Of a stretch of 57,423 nucleotides of DNA, positions 1 to 11,500 are shown one piece after another. The first letter of the stretch is position 1. Each line of letters starts with the position of its first letter. Under the pieces are notes generated by a model that saw nothing but the letters and a program-made list of their open reading frames with translations, made no database searches and was not told where the DNA came from. A program made the translations under genes and the position numbers. The stretch is from Ilumatobacter coccineus (lineage in GTDB: Bacteria; Actinomycetota; Acidimicrobiia; Acidimicrobiales; Ilumatobacteraceae): positions 1 to 57,423 of the forward strand of contig PDSL01000021.1 in the NCBI GenBank assembly GCA_002748455.1, read 5' to 3'.

Positions 1-453
<453 letters not shown>

Positions 454-489
454 CTAGGTAAGAAGCAGGAGGTCGGCGCGCGTCGTCAC
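454..489 (-). CDS. Putative Leu-rich attenuation leader peptide VTTRADLLLLT*
   Basis: GTG ACG ACG CGC GCC GAC CTC CTG CTT CTT ACC TAG on the minus strand upstream of leuA, with four consecutive Leu codons. -10-like TAACTT (503..498) lies 8 nt upstream of the GTG and -35-like TTGTTC (526..521) 17 nt further up. Confidence 0.75.
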   Translation of the reverse strand: MTTRADLLLLT

Positions 490-605
490 AAGTGATGAAG
501 TTAGCCGAACATGACGCTGTGAACAACTACCACGTCCGCCCGATGATGGGGTGACTTGGCGGGAATCCCAGGCCATCGGCATCTGGCCGCTACCCTGGAC
601 CCATC

Positions 606-1822
606 ATGAATACACCCAAGGGGCGGCCGTCGGGCCGCCAGCGAGGGGATCGACGCGGCCGTCGCCGCGGGTCCTCATCTTCTTCGTCCGCTCGACGTCG
701 TTCGTCTCGTCCCCGTCGCAATGACGGTCCAGCTCGTAGCGGCAAACTGACCACCACCAACGCCCTTCCCCCGGTCGAAGCCCCCACCGGGTTTGCTGAT
801 CTCGGCGTGCCCGAACGCATCGATGTCGGGCTGGCGGCGTGTGGGTTTGCCAAGCCGTTCGCCATCCAGAACGAAGCCATCCCGGTGGTGATGGAGGGTC
901 GCGATGTGTGTGGCCGAGCCAAGACCGGGTCAGGCAAAACCCTGGCATTCGGAGTCCCGATGCTGGCTCGTATCACCGACCGGGCCGAATCTCGCCAGCC
1001 CTTAGGGCTGGTCTTGGTGCCCACCCGTGAGCTTGCTGTCCAGGTTGCTGAGGTGTTGGAGCCGATCGCTGCTGCCGCCGAGATGAGGGTGCTCGCGGTG
1101 TATGGCGGAGCCAGCCGCCACACCCAGATCGATGCTCTCGATGCTGGCGTGGAGCTGGTGGTGGCGACCCCCTTGCGACTGATCGACTTGATCAAGTCGA
1201 ATGAGGTTGACCTGGCCAGCACCCAGATCGTGTGCCTTGATGAGGCTGACCGGATGGCTGACGATGGGTTCACCCCCCAGGTGGAGTGGATCCTGCGCCA
1301 TTGCACCGGACGGTCTCAGACCATGCTGTTTTCGGCCACCCTGGATGGTGATGTTGGCCATCTGATCCGGCACTATCTGACCGATCCAGTCGAGGTAGCG
1401 ATCGCCGAGGCCAATGACACGGTCGGCACCATGCACCACCTCTTCTTGGCGGTCCACCATATGGACAAAGACAAGGTGGTGGGAGCGATCGGTCAGGGGA
1501 TTCCCAAGCTGGTCGTGTTCTGCCAGACCAAGCGACTGTGTGATCGGGTGGCCCGCAACCTGAAAGATCTCGGAGCATCAGCCACTACGACCCGCCCAAG
1601 GATGTCAAGGACTATCTCCACCGTTCGGGTCGCACAGCACGCGCCGGTCGCGATGGCTGGGCGGTCACCCTGGTCGAATACAACCAGCACACCCAGATGA
1701 GGGTGCTCCAGCGAGGGATGAGACTGCCCTCAACCTCGCCGATCGAGGTCTTCTCCAACAACCCAAACCTGAGGGATCTGCCGGCGTTCCACGCCGATAT
1801 CGCCACCGATGCCCCCGAATAG
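606..1822 (+). pseudogene. DEAD-box RNA helicase, disrupted by an apparent internal deletion/frameshift near 1577
   Basis: Frame from 606 has AKTGSGKT, PTRELA, DEAD and SAT. After RNLKDLGA the frame goes off; ISHYDPPKDVKDYLHRSGRTARAGRDGWAVTLVEYNQ... continues in another frame (1577-1822). The segment normally holding motifs IV-V is missing. Confidence 0.82.
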
Positions 1823-1831
1823 GAGGAGGGC

Positions 1832-2422
1832 TCAGGTCGCTTGGAGCCAGGCGGGACGAGAGCGTTCGTAGGCGTCGATCTCGTCAGCGTGACGCAGGGT
1901 CAAGGCGATGTCGTCGAGACCCTCGATAAAGCGATGCTGGGTTGGTCGGTCGAGGGGGAACGATGCCTCGAGATCGATCGCTGGCACCGCCACGGTGAGG
2001 TGCTCGATATCGACGGTGATCTCGGTGGTGGGATCACCCTCGATGGCATCCCAGATCTTTTCCACCAGATCTTCGTCCAGGATCACCGGGACCAGCCCGT
2101 TCTTGGTGCAGTTATTGCGGAAGATATCCGAGAACGAGGGGGCGATCACGGCATCGAATCCGCCTTGTTGGATGGCCCACACCGCATGCTCGCGCGACGA
2201 GCCAACCCCAAAGGCTGGGCCAGCGACCAGGACCGATGCCCCGTCGTAGCGGCGTTGGTTGAGTACAAATTCGGGGTCATCGCGCCAGGTTGAGAACAGG
2301 CCCTGTTCAAACCCGGTTCGTTCTACTCGCTTGAGCCATTCGGCGGGGATGATCTGGTCGGTGTCGACGTCGGAACGCCGCAAGGGCACGCCGGTTCCGG
2401 TGACGATGCGTACAGCTTTCAT
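1832..2422 (-). CDS. leuD: 3-isopropylmalate dehydratase small subunit
   Basis: TGTGVPLRRSDVDTDQIIPAEWLKR...GPAFGVGSSREHAVWAIQQGGFDAVIAPSFSDIFRNNCTKNGLVPV; adjacent to leuC. Confidence 0.96.
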   Translation of the reverse strand: MKAVRIVTGTGVPLRRSDVDTDQIIPAEWLKRVERTGFEQGLFSTWRDDPEFVLNQRRYDGASVLVAGPAFGVGSSREHAVWAIQQGGFDAVIAPSFSDIFRNNCTKNGLVPVILDEDLVEKIWDAIEGDPTTEITVDIEHLTVAVPAIDLEASFPLDRPTQHRFIEGLDDIALTLRHADEIDAYERSRPAWLQAT

Positions 2423-2453
2423 GATGCGATCTCCAGTGTCATCGATTGCTCAC

Positions 2454-3884
2454 TCAGTCGAGGTCGGTGGGTGACGCGAACGTGCCGACTACCGCGGTGG
2501 CGGCAGCGATAGCGGGGGACACCAGATGGGTGCGGCCCCCTCGGCCCTGGCGACCCTCGAAGTTGCGGTTGCTGGTGGAGGCCGAGCGTTCGCCGACAGC
2601 GAGCTTGTCGGGATTCATCGCCAAACACATCGAGCAGCCCGGCTCGCGCCAGTCAGCCCCAGCAGCGGTGAAGATGTGGTGCAGTCCTTCGTCCTCGGCT
2701 TGGGCCTTCACCCGATGGGAGCCGGGGACGACCATCACCCGAGGCACGGTGACCCTGCGGCCCTTCATGACCGCGGCAGCGGCTCGGAGGTCCTCGATCC
2801 GGCTATTGGTGCACGAGCCGATAAAGACGGTGTCGACCGGGATCTCCTTGATCGGGGTGCCAGCATCGAGGCCGAGATAGGCGAGGGCTCGTTCGGCAGC
2901 CTCTCGCGCTGCTGGGTCAGTGAAGTCGTCGGGCGAGGGAATGGCTGCATCGATCGAGGTCACCTGGCCAGGATTGGTGCCCCAGGTGACCATGGGAGTG
3001 ATCTCGGCAGCATCGATCACGACCTCGGTATCCCACACGGCTCCCTCATCGGTGTGGAGGCTGGCCCAATCGGCGACCGCGGCATCCCAAGCTTCCCCGG
3101 TGGGGGCGTGATCGCGGCCGGCGAGATAATTGAAGGTGGTCTCATCAGGGGCGATGATTCCCGCTCGGGCTCCGGCCTCGATCGACATATTGCACACCGT
3201 CATCCGGCCCTCCATCGAGAGGTCGCGAATCGCTTGGCCCCGGTATTCGATGACGTGGCCGATCCCGCCGCCAGTCCCGATCCGGCCAATGATGGCCAAC
3301 ACGATGTCTTTGGCGGTCACGCCCGCCTTGACCTGGCCGTCGACGGTGACCGACATCCACTTGGGTCGAGCTTGGGGGAGGGTTTGGGTGGCCAGGACGT
3401 GTTCTACCTCGCTGGTCCCGATCCCGAAGGCCAGGGCACCGAAGGCCCCGTGGGTGGCGGTATGGCTATCGCCGCACACCACGGTCATGCCGGGCAGGGT
3501 GCGGCCCTGTTCGGGAGCGATCACGTGGACGATGCCCTGGTTGGGGTCGCCCATCGGATAGCTGGTCACCCCAAACTCGGCAGCGTTGGCCCTCAAGGTG
3601 TTGACCTGGGTGGCTGAAATCGGGTCAGCGATCGGCTGGTCGATGTCGGCGGTGGGCACATTGTGATCTTCGGTGGCCACGGTCAGGTCGGGGCGTCGCA
3701 CTGGACGATTGTTGAGGCGAAGGCCATCGAAGGCCTGGGGGCTGGTCACTTCATGGATCAGGTGGAGATCGATATAGAGCAGGTCAGGCTCGCCGGGAGC
3801 GGAGTGGACCAGGTGACGCTCCCAGAGTTTTTGGGGCAGGGTTTTGGGGCTGGAATTCTCAGGTGATGGCACTTGCTGTCTCAC
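2454..3884 (-). CDS. leuC: 3-isopropylmalate dehydratase large subunit
   Basis: [14 protein letters not shown]...[34 protein letters not shown]...[19 protein letters not shown]; aconitase-family motifs. Confidence 0.96.
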   Translation of the reverse strand: MRQQVPSPENSSPKTLPQKLWERHLVHSAPGEPDLLYIDLHLIHEVTSPQAFDGLRLNNRPVRRPDLTVATEDHNVPTADIDQPIADPISATQVNTLRANAAEFGVTSYPMGDPNQGIVHVIAPEQGRTLPGMTVVCGDSHTATHGAFGALAFGIGTSEVEHVLATQTLPQARPKWMSVTVDGQVKAGVTAKDIVLAIIGRIGTGGGIGHVIEYRGQAIRDLSMEGRMTVCNMSIEAGARAGIIAPDETTFNYLAGRDHAPTGEAWDAAVADWASLHTDEGAVWDTEVVIDAAEITPMVTWGTNPGQVTSIDAAIPSPDDFTDPAAREAAERALAYLGLDAGTPIKEIPVDTVFIGSCTNSRIEDLRAAAAVMKGRRVTVPRVMVVPGSHRVKAQAEDEGLHHIFTAAGADWREPGCSMCLAMNPDKLAVGERSASTSNRNFEGRQGRGGRTHLVSPAIAAATAVVGTFASPTDLD

Positions 3885-3893
3885 TTTATGAGA
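3879..3893. promoter_or_regulatory. Inverted repeat TCTCA-cttta-TGAGA in the leuC/IclR divergent region (putative operator)
   Basis: Perfect 5-bp arms, overlapping the leuC start and immediately 5' of a TATAGT -10-like box for the regulator. Confidence 0.45.
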
Positions 3894-3908
3894 TATAGTT
3901 CTTACTCT

Positions 3909-4553
3909 ATGGACATCATAACCGGTGTGGGTGTTCTCGACAAAAGTGCCCTCGTCGTCGGAGCGATCGCGTCGGGTCCACGCTCACTCAGCGAACTGCA
4001 GGAAGCAACCGGGCTGCCTCGAGCAACCGCTCATCGCCTGGCGGTTGCCCTCGAAGCTCACGGGGTGTTACGGCGTTCATCCGATGGTCGATTCGATCTC
4101 GGAATGGTCCTGTCAGCTCTGGGACATATCGCTGATCGGCGGTTCTCCCTCGTCGAAGCGGCTCGACCGGTGGCCGAATCGCTGAGGGACTTCACCGGCG
4201 AGAGCATCCAGCTCTTCGTGCGCGACGATGACGGTCGACGCTGCATCATCTCGCTGCCCTCACCTCACGCCTTGAGATGGATCGTTCCCGAAGGGGCAGT
4301 CTTCCCTCTGGAGGTTGGATCGGCGGGTCGCGTCTTGGTTGGTGAGGTTGGCCAACTGGGCTGGGTTGCCAGTGTCGAAGAGCGCGAACCCGGTGTGGCT
4401 TCGGTCAGCGCTCCGGTGCGGGCCGCCGATGGCGCCATCATCGCGGCCCTCAGCGTGTCGGGGCCCGTCGAGCGGATGACCCGCCATCCCGGGGCCGAGT
4501 TTGGTGCCTCGGTCGTGGTGGCTGCTGACGAGATCGCTGAAACGGTGGCTTAG
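3909..4553 (+). CDS. IclR-family transcriptional regulator, divergent from leuCD (NdgR/LtbR-like context)
   Basis: [50 protein letters not shown] is an IclR N-terminal wHTH. TATAGT 9 nt before ATG 3909 suggests a leaderless start (ORF track extends to 3873). Confidence 0.88.
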   Translation: MDIITGVGVLDKSALVVGAIASGPRSLSELQEATGLPRATAHRLAVALEAHGVLRRSSDGRFDLGMVLSALGHIADRRFSLVEAARPVAESLRDFTGESIQLFVRDDDGRRCIISLPSPHALRWIVPEGAVFPLEVGSAGRVLVGEVGQLGWVASVEEREPGVASVSAPVRAADGAIIAALSVSGPVERMTRHPGAEFGASVVVAADEIAETVA

Positions 4554-5905
4554 TCGAGCTTGGCCAGGTCGGCAACCAGTGCGGCGACGCGGTTGTCGTC
4601 AGCTTCCGGGGTGAACCCCAATCGAACGACCACAAGATCAGCCGACGGCACCACATAGAGATATTGGCCATCGTGACCGGCGGCCCAATAGGTGTCAGCG
4701 GGCAATGCCGGATCGACCAGGGACCCATCGGGGCGTTGATTGACCCACCATCCGGCGGCATAGCCATCCTCTTGGCCGTCTTCGGTAGGGATCACTGTGG
4801 TTGAGATCGACATCCAGTCATCGGGAAGAAGCTGGCGGCCATTCCATTCACCATTGTCGAGGACGAACTGGCCGATCGTCGCCCAGTCGCGTGGCGTTGC
4901 CCACATATATGAGCTACACACCGGGTTGCCAGCGCCGTCAGGTTCGAGAACGGCACTCGACAAACCGAGGGGCTCGAAGATGGTTCGATAGGGGAGACTG
5001 GCATCTCCACCGACCCGTTCGATCAAGATCGAGCACAAGAGATTGGTCGACCCGCTCGAATACTGCTGGTAGGAGCCAACCGCATAGGCCAACGGCTGAT
5101 CGGTGACAAAGGCGGCCATATCGGACTTGAGATAGAGCATGGCTGTGATCGGGGTGCCGAGATCATAGGTTTCGTCCCAGGCCAGCCCACTTGTCATCCT
5201 CATCAGATGATCGATCGTGATCGTCGCCCGTTCGCCCCGTTTGTCGGGCCAGATGGGATCGTCAGTGCTGATCAGGCCTTCGTTGACCAAGCGCCCGGTG
5301 ATGAGGTTGGCCACGCTCTTGGCCATCGACCACCCGAGCTGGGGTGTGTCGATACTGAACCCGTCGGCGTAGCGTTCGGCCACGATCTCGCCATCGGAGA
5401 CCACCACGATGGCCCGGGTGCCCAGGGCATCGCGTTCCTCGGCGGAGAGATCGTCACCGAATGCCCGGCCGATGAGGCCGGCCAGTTCATCGGGTGGGGT
5501 CACCAACGCGAGATCAGCGAATGGATTGGTCGATCCATCGACCGGATAGGGCGGTGGCAGATCGGGGCGTTCGCGGGACACCGTGCAGCCATAGCCGGGA
5601 GTGAACCAGGCGGTCTGTCCAGCGAGAAGTCCTCGAATGGTTGCTCGGGTGCTGTCGGCATCGGACGAGGTGCGCAGATGACCGACCAAGGGATTAGGCG
5701 GGAGGTCGACCTCAGGGTGGTCACGTCCAGCGATCTGGGTGACCGCACAGGCATTGTGGGCGGCGTAACCGGTGCCGGTCAGCAAGAGGGGGCGTTCATA
5801 CCAATAGACCCCAACGATGATGATCACCAGGGTGGCGACAATGGCAGCGGCGATCATGGCGGTCCGGCGAGTGATGTGCGTCACACCTGCGACCTTAGCG
5901 ACCAT
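4550..5905 (-). CDS. Serine hydrolase / beta-lactamase-family (class C-like) membrane-anchored protein
   Basis: N-terminal hydrophobic segment; GWSMAKSVANLITG (SxxK), YSSGSTNLLC, HDGQYLYVVPSADLVVVRLG. Confidence 0.88.
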   Translation of the reverse strand: MVAKVAGVTHITRRTAMIAAAIVATLVIIIVGVYWYERPLLLTGTGYAAHNACAVTQIAGRDHPEVDLPPNPLVGHLRTSSDADSTRATIRGLLAGQTAWFTPGYGCTVSRERPDLPPPYPVDGSTNPFADLALVTPPDELAGLIGRAFGDDLSAEERDALGTRAIVVVSDGEIVAERYADGFSIDTPQLGWSMAKSVANLITGRLVNEGLISTDDPIWPDKRGERATITIDHLMRMTSGLAWDETYDLGTPITAMLYLKSDMAAFVTDQPLAYAVGSYQQYSSGSTNLLCSILIERVGGDASLPYRTIFEPLGLSSAVLEPDGAGNPVCSSYMWATPRDWATIGQFVLDNGEWNGRQLLPDDWMSISTTVIPTEDGQEDGYAAGWWVNQRPDGSLVDPALPADTYWAAGHDGQYLYVVPSADLVVVRLGFTPEADDNRVAALVADLAKLD

Positions 5906-5924
5906 GATCAGCCGCCGGGTATCG

Positions 5925-6374
5925 CTAGAGGGTGTCGACAGCGATCACCGTGATGGTGAGGGTGCCATTGGGGGCGTCATAGGACACGGTGTCACCAGCG
6001 CTGGCACCGATGAGGGCGGCGCCAAGCGGGCTGGCCGGACTGATCACGTCGGCGCCCTCGACACTCTCTTCAAGATGGCCAACCACATATCGTTCGGCCA
6101 TGTCGGGGCTATCGCCCTCGTAGAGCACGGTGAACACCTGTTGGGTGTCAACGATCTCGGCGTGCTCAAGGATGTGTTCGAGCTGGCGGATACGGCCTTC
6201 CATGTGGCCCTGCTCGTCCTTGGCAGCGTGGTAGCCAGCGTTTTCGCGCAGGTCGCCCTCTTCGCGAGCTCGCTCGATTTTTTCGGCGACTTCGATCCGG
6301 CCGCGGGTGGTGAGATCGTGGAACTCGGCCCTCAGGCGCTCATAGGCCACTCGTGACATCGGTTGGGCTGACAT
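5925..6374 (-). CDS. greA: Transcription elongation factor GreA
   Basis: MSRVAYERLRAEFHDLTTRGRIEVAEKIERAREEGDLRENAGYHAAKDEQGHMEGRIRQLEHILEHAEIV; SPLGAALIG. Confidence 0.94.
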   Translation of the reverse strand: MSAQPMSRVAYERLRAEFHDLTTRGRIEVAEKIERAREEGDLRENAGYHAAKDEQGHMEGRIRQLEHILEHAEIVDTQQVFTVLYEGDSPDMAERYVVGHLEESVEGADVISPASPLGAALIGASAGDTVSYDAPNGTLTITVIAVDTL

Positions 6375-6465
6375 AGCTCACGCAGTGTACGCGGTGATTC
6401 GGGGACTCAGGCAGGGGGATCAAAGTGACGCGAGTGGCGAGGTTTTCGAATAGATTCAGGCGCCT

Positions 6466-7458
6466 ATGGCACATCGCATTGCAGTGATCGGCGGCGACGG
6501 CATCGGACCAGAAGTGACCGCGGAAGCGATCAAGGTCATCACCGCCGCTGGAGTAGAGATCGACACCACCGACTTTGACCTCGGAGGAGAGCGCTATCTG
6601 AAGGATGGTGAGGTTCTGAGCGACAGCACCCTCGATGAGCTCCGGCGCTATGACGCCATCTTGTTGGGAGCGGTGGGTTCACCGGGCGTCGCTCCCGGGG
6701 TGATCGAGCGTGGCCTCCTGCTCAAGATGCGATTCTCCCTTGATCTCTATGTCAACCAGCGGCCCTTCCGAGGTACCGCACCGGGAGGCACCGCGCCCCA
6801 CGACTTTGTGGTGATCCGCGAAAACACCGAAGGTCCCTATGTGGGTGAAGGAGGCGCATTGCGTAAGGGCACTCCGTATGAGGTCGCCACCCAGGGCAGT
6901 GTCAACACCCGCCATGGGGTGGAACGCTGTATCCGGTATGCCTTTGACTTGGCTTCTCAGCGCGAGCGCAAGCACGTCACCCTGGTGCACAAGACCAATG
7001 TGTTGACCTATTCGGGTGATCTTTGGGAGCGAGCCTTCAATGAGGTGGCTGCCGAATACCCCACGGTGACCACCGACTACAACCATGTCGATGCGGCCTG
7101 CATCTATTTCGTGAGTGATCCCCACCGCTATGACGTGGTCGTCACCGACAACCTCTTCGGCGACATCCTCACCGACCTTGGAGGAGCGGTGTCGGGAGGC
7201 ATCGGGCTGGCTTCATCGGCCAATCTCAATCCCGCTCGCACCGGGCCCTCCATGTTTGAGCCGGTTCACGGGTCGGCTCCCGATATCGCCGGTACCAATA
7301 CCGCCAACCCGACGGCAGCGATCTTGTCGGCAGCCCTCATGCTGGACTTCTTGGGTGAGCCCGATGCCGCGGCTCGCATTCGTTCGGCATGCGCGACCCC
7401 CGCTGAGGGGTCGACCACAGCGATAGGTGACACGATCGCTGCCCGCGTGAGAGACTAG
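6466..7458 (+). CDS. leuB: 3-isopropylmalate dehydrogenase
   Basis: [20 protein letters not shown]...[13 protein letters not shown]...[17 protein letters not shown]...[35 protein letters not shown] lies 9 nt before the ATG. Confidence 0.95.
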   Translation: MAHRIAVIGGDGIGPEVTAEAIKVITAAGVEIDTTDFDLGGERYLKDGEVLSDSTLDELRRYDAILLGAVGSPGVAPGVIERGLLLKMRFSLDLYVNQRPFRGTAPGGTAPHDFVVIRENTEGPYVGEGGALRKGTPYEVATQGSVNTRHGVERCIRYAFDLASQRERKHVTLVHKTNVLTYSGDLWERAFNEVAAEYPTVTTDYNHVDAACIYFVSDPHRYDVVVTDNLFGDILTDLGGAVSGGIGLASSANLNPARTGPSMFEPVHGSAPDIAGTNTANPTAAILSAALMLDFLGEPDAAARIRSACATPAEGSTTAIGDTIAARVRD

Positions 7459-7462
7459 AACC

Positions 7463-8380
7463 ATGCCGATTACGCCCACACCCAAAATCTGGATGAATGG
7501 TCGCCTTGTCGACTGGGATGCTGCCCAGGTTCATGTCTTGACCCACACTCTGCACTATGGAACTGGGGTATTCGAGGGGATTCGGGCCTATGCCACCGCT
7601 GATGGGCCAGCCATTTTCCGTTTGACCGAGCACATCGAACGTCTTCACAACTCAGCTCAGATTCTGGGCATGGAGATCCCCTATTCGGTCGATGAACTGG
7701 TGGAGGCCACCAAGCAGACCGTCGCGTCGACCGGGCTGGATTCGTGTTACATCCGCCCGCTTGCCTATTGCGGCTATGGCGAGATGGGGCTCAACACCTT
7801 GTCCTGTCGGCTTGATGTGGCGATCGCTGCCTGGCCGTGGGGGGCGTACTTGGGTGATGATGCGGTCACCAAGGGCGTTCGGTTGAAGACCTCGTCGTGG
7901 ACCCGCCACGACCACAACATCATGCCGCCGGCGTCAAAGACGGTCGGCAATTATGTCAACTCGGCATTGGCCAAGATGGAGGCCCTACGGGCGGGGTATG
8001 ACGAGGCCTTGATGTTGGCGCCGTCGGGACTGGTCGCCGAATGCACCGGCGAGAACGTGTTCGTGTCTCGCCACAACAAGCTGATCACCCCACCCCAATC
8101 AGCCGGGGCATTGGAGGGCATCACCCAGAACACGGTGATGCGGATTGCCGCCGATCTTGGGATCGAGGTCGTGGTCGACAATCTTGCTCGAGCCGATGTC
8201 TATATCGCCGATGAGATGTTCGTGGTTGGCACAGCGGCCGAGGTTTCGGCAGTCAATTCGATCGATGATCGGACCATTCCGTGCCCTGGTGACAAGACGC
8301 TGGCGATTGCCACGACCTATGCCAAGGCAGTCCGGGGCGAGATCGACGCCTACCGGCAGTGGTGCGAACCCGTTCGCTAG
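7463..8380 (+). CDS. ilvE: Branched-chain amino-acid aminotransferase
   Basis: KIWMNGRLVDWDAAQVHVLTHTLHYGTGVFEGIRAY...ASKTVGNYVNSALAKMEA; 4 nt after leuB. Confidence 0.95.
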   Translation: MPITPTPKIWMNGRLVDWDAAQVHVLTHTLHYGTGVFEGIRAYATADGPAIFRLTEHIERLHNSAQILGMEIPYSVDELVEATKQTVASTGLDSCYIRPLAYCGYGEMGLNTLSCRLDVAIAAWPWGAYLGDDAVTKGVRLKTSSWTRHDHNIMPPASKTVGNYVNSALAKMEALRAGYDEALMLAPSGLVAECTGENVFVSRHNKLITPPQSAGALEGITQNTVMRIAADLGIEVVVDNLARADVYIADEMFVVGTAAEVSAVNSIDDRTIPCPGDKTLAIATTYAKAVRGEIDAYRQWCEPVR

Positions 8381-8413
8381 ATCGAGAGTTGGCATCGCTG
8401 ATGTCACACCCCT

Positions 8414-8440
8414 GAGAACCAGGCACGTTGCCTGGCTCTC
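8414..8440 (+). terminator. Hairpin after ilvE
   Basis: gagaaCCAGGCA-cgt-TGCCTGGctctc 17 nt or more after the ilvE stop; no strong T tract. Confidence 0.4.
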
Positions 8441-8582
8441 GCAGCGGTATCCATCGTCGCGCTGTGTGCTCGTCAATGGCATCGAGGGCAGAGCATCTCA
8501 GGGCCGGACGAGCTGGCGATGCTGTGTGCTAATGTCGCACGAGTTCCACACGCCCCGGTGAGCGTTCGCGCCCGAGGGGCTC

Positions 8583-11500
8583 ATGATCATCAAGCTCAGA
8601 GCCAGCATGCTTACGTTTTCCTCATCACGCGTCGGGTCGCGTCGCCTCCTGATCGCCGCGGCGTTCGCTGTCACCCTGGTCCTTGCCAGCTCCGGCCCAA
8701 TCGTGGCCGACGGCGCTGAATCGGGAACGTCATCGGTGCCACCAACGCCAGAGACTGTTCCGACAACAACGCCCAGTCCATCGGCAACCACGCCCAGCCC
8801 ATCGACAACGCCAACAAGGGTGTCCTCGTCGACGACACCAGCACCGGTTCAGGGATCGACCCCACCGTCGACGCCGCCGACCACCGTGCCGGTTCCGGTA
8901 TCGGCTCCACTCATGATGACCCGAAGTGATCCATCATTCCAGGTTGCCAATCCTGCCCTGGCCTCATCGTGTGCCCTCGACGTGATGATGGTGGTTGACG
9001 AATCTGGCTCGATCCAGGGAAGCGAACGAGGAGAAGTGCAAGACGCGATGTGGGCGGTCTTGAACACCCTCAACAACACTGGCTCCACCCTGGCGATTAC
9101 CTCATTTGCTGGTTCGGCAGATCTGGAAAACAGCTTTGTTGAGGTCAACGATTCAACGATTGCGGTCAGCGGAACACTCGGTAGCTATGTCGACAGTTAC
9201 GACACCGCCGGAGAAACCGACTGGGATGAGGCCCTTCATCTCGCACATTCGGTCTCACCAGCTGATGGGACGACCGATCTGGTGGTCATGATCACCGATA
9301 GCCGTCCCCAGCTCCATGAATCCCATACCCACCTGATGTCGTGTGAGCCGCCGACGGGCTCAGCGTTCACCGATTCGCTCTGTCATGCGGTTGATGAAGC
9401 CGACCATATTCGTTCCCAAGGCACCCATGTGGTTGCACTGGCTATCGGGGGATCGGTCTTGGAAGGTTCGATCGAAGCAGCGTTTGGCCCGGTCCAGTAT
9501 CCAACAGCGGGCCAGCCGTTCTCCCACTCTGACTATGCCATCAGCACGGATTTTGTTGATCTTGAGCCGGTGATCCGTCGAGGTCTGTTCGAACAATGCG
9601 GACCTCAGGTCATCGTCAAAGCCAATGTCGACATGGATGGGGACGGGATCTATGAAACCACCAACGGGTCTCAGGCCAGTGGGTTTGAGTATGAGATGGC
9701 GATGTCGGGTATTGCCCCCGCAGGTAATTCGGTGACCTGGATTCGCCCCACTGCTCCTGCCGACTCAACTCCGGTGAGTCGAGCTACCGATACCACTGGT
9801 GCAACCCAGTTTGAATGGAAGTTCGGGTCCGTGTCTGCGCCCCAAACCGGGTCACTGACCGCGACGGTCGATCCTCGCGCTCGGGCAGGCTATGCCTATC
9901 GAGGTGCTCACTGCACCCTCACCAGGGTTGACGGTTCCGGAGGCGCGTCGGGCACTGAGCTCACGATCAACCCGTCCGATCTGATCAGCCTTGATCTCGA
10001 TCAATCGACCATGGTGACCTGCGATACCTACTATCAGGCCGACACCCTGATCGTGCTCGCCAAGCGATGGGAGAGCTCGGTCGCTGGCACCACTGCGGTA
10101 TTGAACATCTCTCAGCCCGGATTGCCGCTCGCCAGGAATTATCTTGACCGGTTCACCACCGATGGCGTGGGAACCGGCTCCGACGGAAACGTGGCTTGGA
10201 CAACAACCTGGGTGGAGACCGGAGACACGAGTACCAACAGCTTGGCAACGGGCAAGTTCCGTATTGAAGCTGGCGAATTGATGATGAGGGAATGGGATGA
10301 CGATCCCGCCGAGACGGTGACCCGCGAGGTCGACCTGTCGTCATCGATCGGCGATGTGGCCATGACCTTTGATTGGCGAGCCGAAAACACCAGTTCGCCA
10401 GAGTCGGTCGCTGTCACCCTGAATGGGGCCCCGGTCGACATCATGACGTTTTCTTCGGGATCGTCGTCGGGCACCTTCACGTATACGATCCCTGCTGCGG
10501 ATGCGCCTGGCATCACCCAGATCGGGTTCATGCGAGGGGACAGCGGACGATGGCAACGGGGAGAGTTCGTTGCGGTCGACAATGTCCAGCTCTCCTGGAC
10601 CGTTCCACCAGCACCATCGGCAACCACCGATACCTCAACTGCTCCGAGTGCGCCGAGCCTCGACCTCACCGATCCCGATAGCGATCCGGACACGCCTGGC
10701 CTCGTCGATGACGACAACTCGGCCGAGTTGTCCGTCGTGACCGGATCGGTGGTCGAGCTCAGCGAGCTGGTAAGCCACCCTGGGCTGTATGACGCTGGCT
10801 TGACGTGCGATGCCGGGGCACTGACCTATACCCCTGGGGCAACAACCGCTCAGCTTGACACCACCGGCCTCTTTGGTCAGATCGTGACCTGCACCTTTAC
10901 CAATACCGGACGGGCCAGCGACCTCACGATCATCAAAGAGTGGGAGGACGCGGTGCCCGGTGACCGTGCCAGCTTGAGCATCACCCACGCCGATGGCAAC
11001 AGCACCCTCGATGCCGCGGCCCCGAACCAGACTTCCGCGGTCATCAAGGTGATGCCCACAGAGAACATCACGGTGACCGAGTCGTTCGATTCATCCAATG
11101 CTGGCAACTATCAGATCTCCGCGGTGTCGTGCGTGGACGGCACCGGGAGCGAAGTAGGTGTAGCCATCATCACCGGTGGGTCGTCATTTACTTACGCGAT
11201 GCCAAACGCTCTCGAAGACATCACCTGCACGGTGATCAATCGTCGTGATTCAGGCGATGTACCGCCGACAACCGATGTGCCGCCGACAACCGATGTGCCG
11301 CCAACGACCGATGTGCCGCCAACGACGGAAGTGCCGACAGTGCGCTCCGTCGGTGGGGTCTGTCTTGGGGGCATCCCCCATCTCGGGTACTCCGTGACGG
11401 TGCCCGGTTCGGCCCCGACCACGATGACCATGACGATCACCGCTCCCGACGGATCTCAGCTCGTCTTTGCTGATCAGCCCCTGACTGGTCAGATCGCGTG

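Noticed and set aside
2526-3617. 363-aa plus-strand ORF opposite leuC
   Set aside because: Shadow ORF over a clearly conserved gene on the other strand; the composition is low-complexity reverse-complement translation with no recognisable domain.
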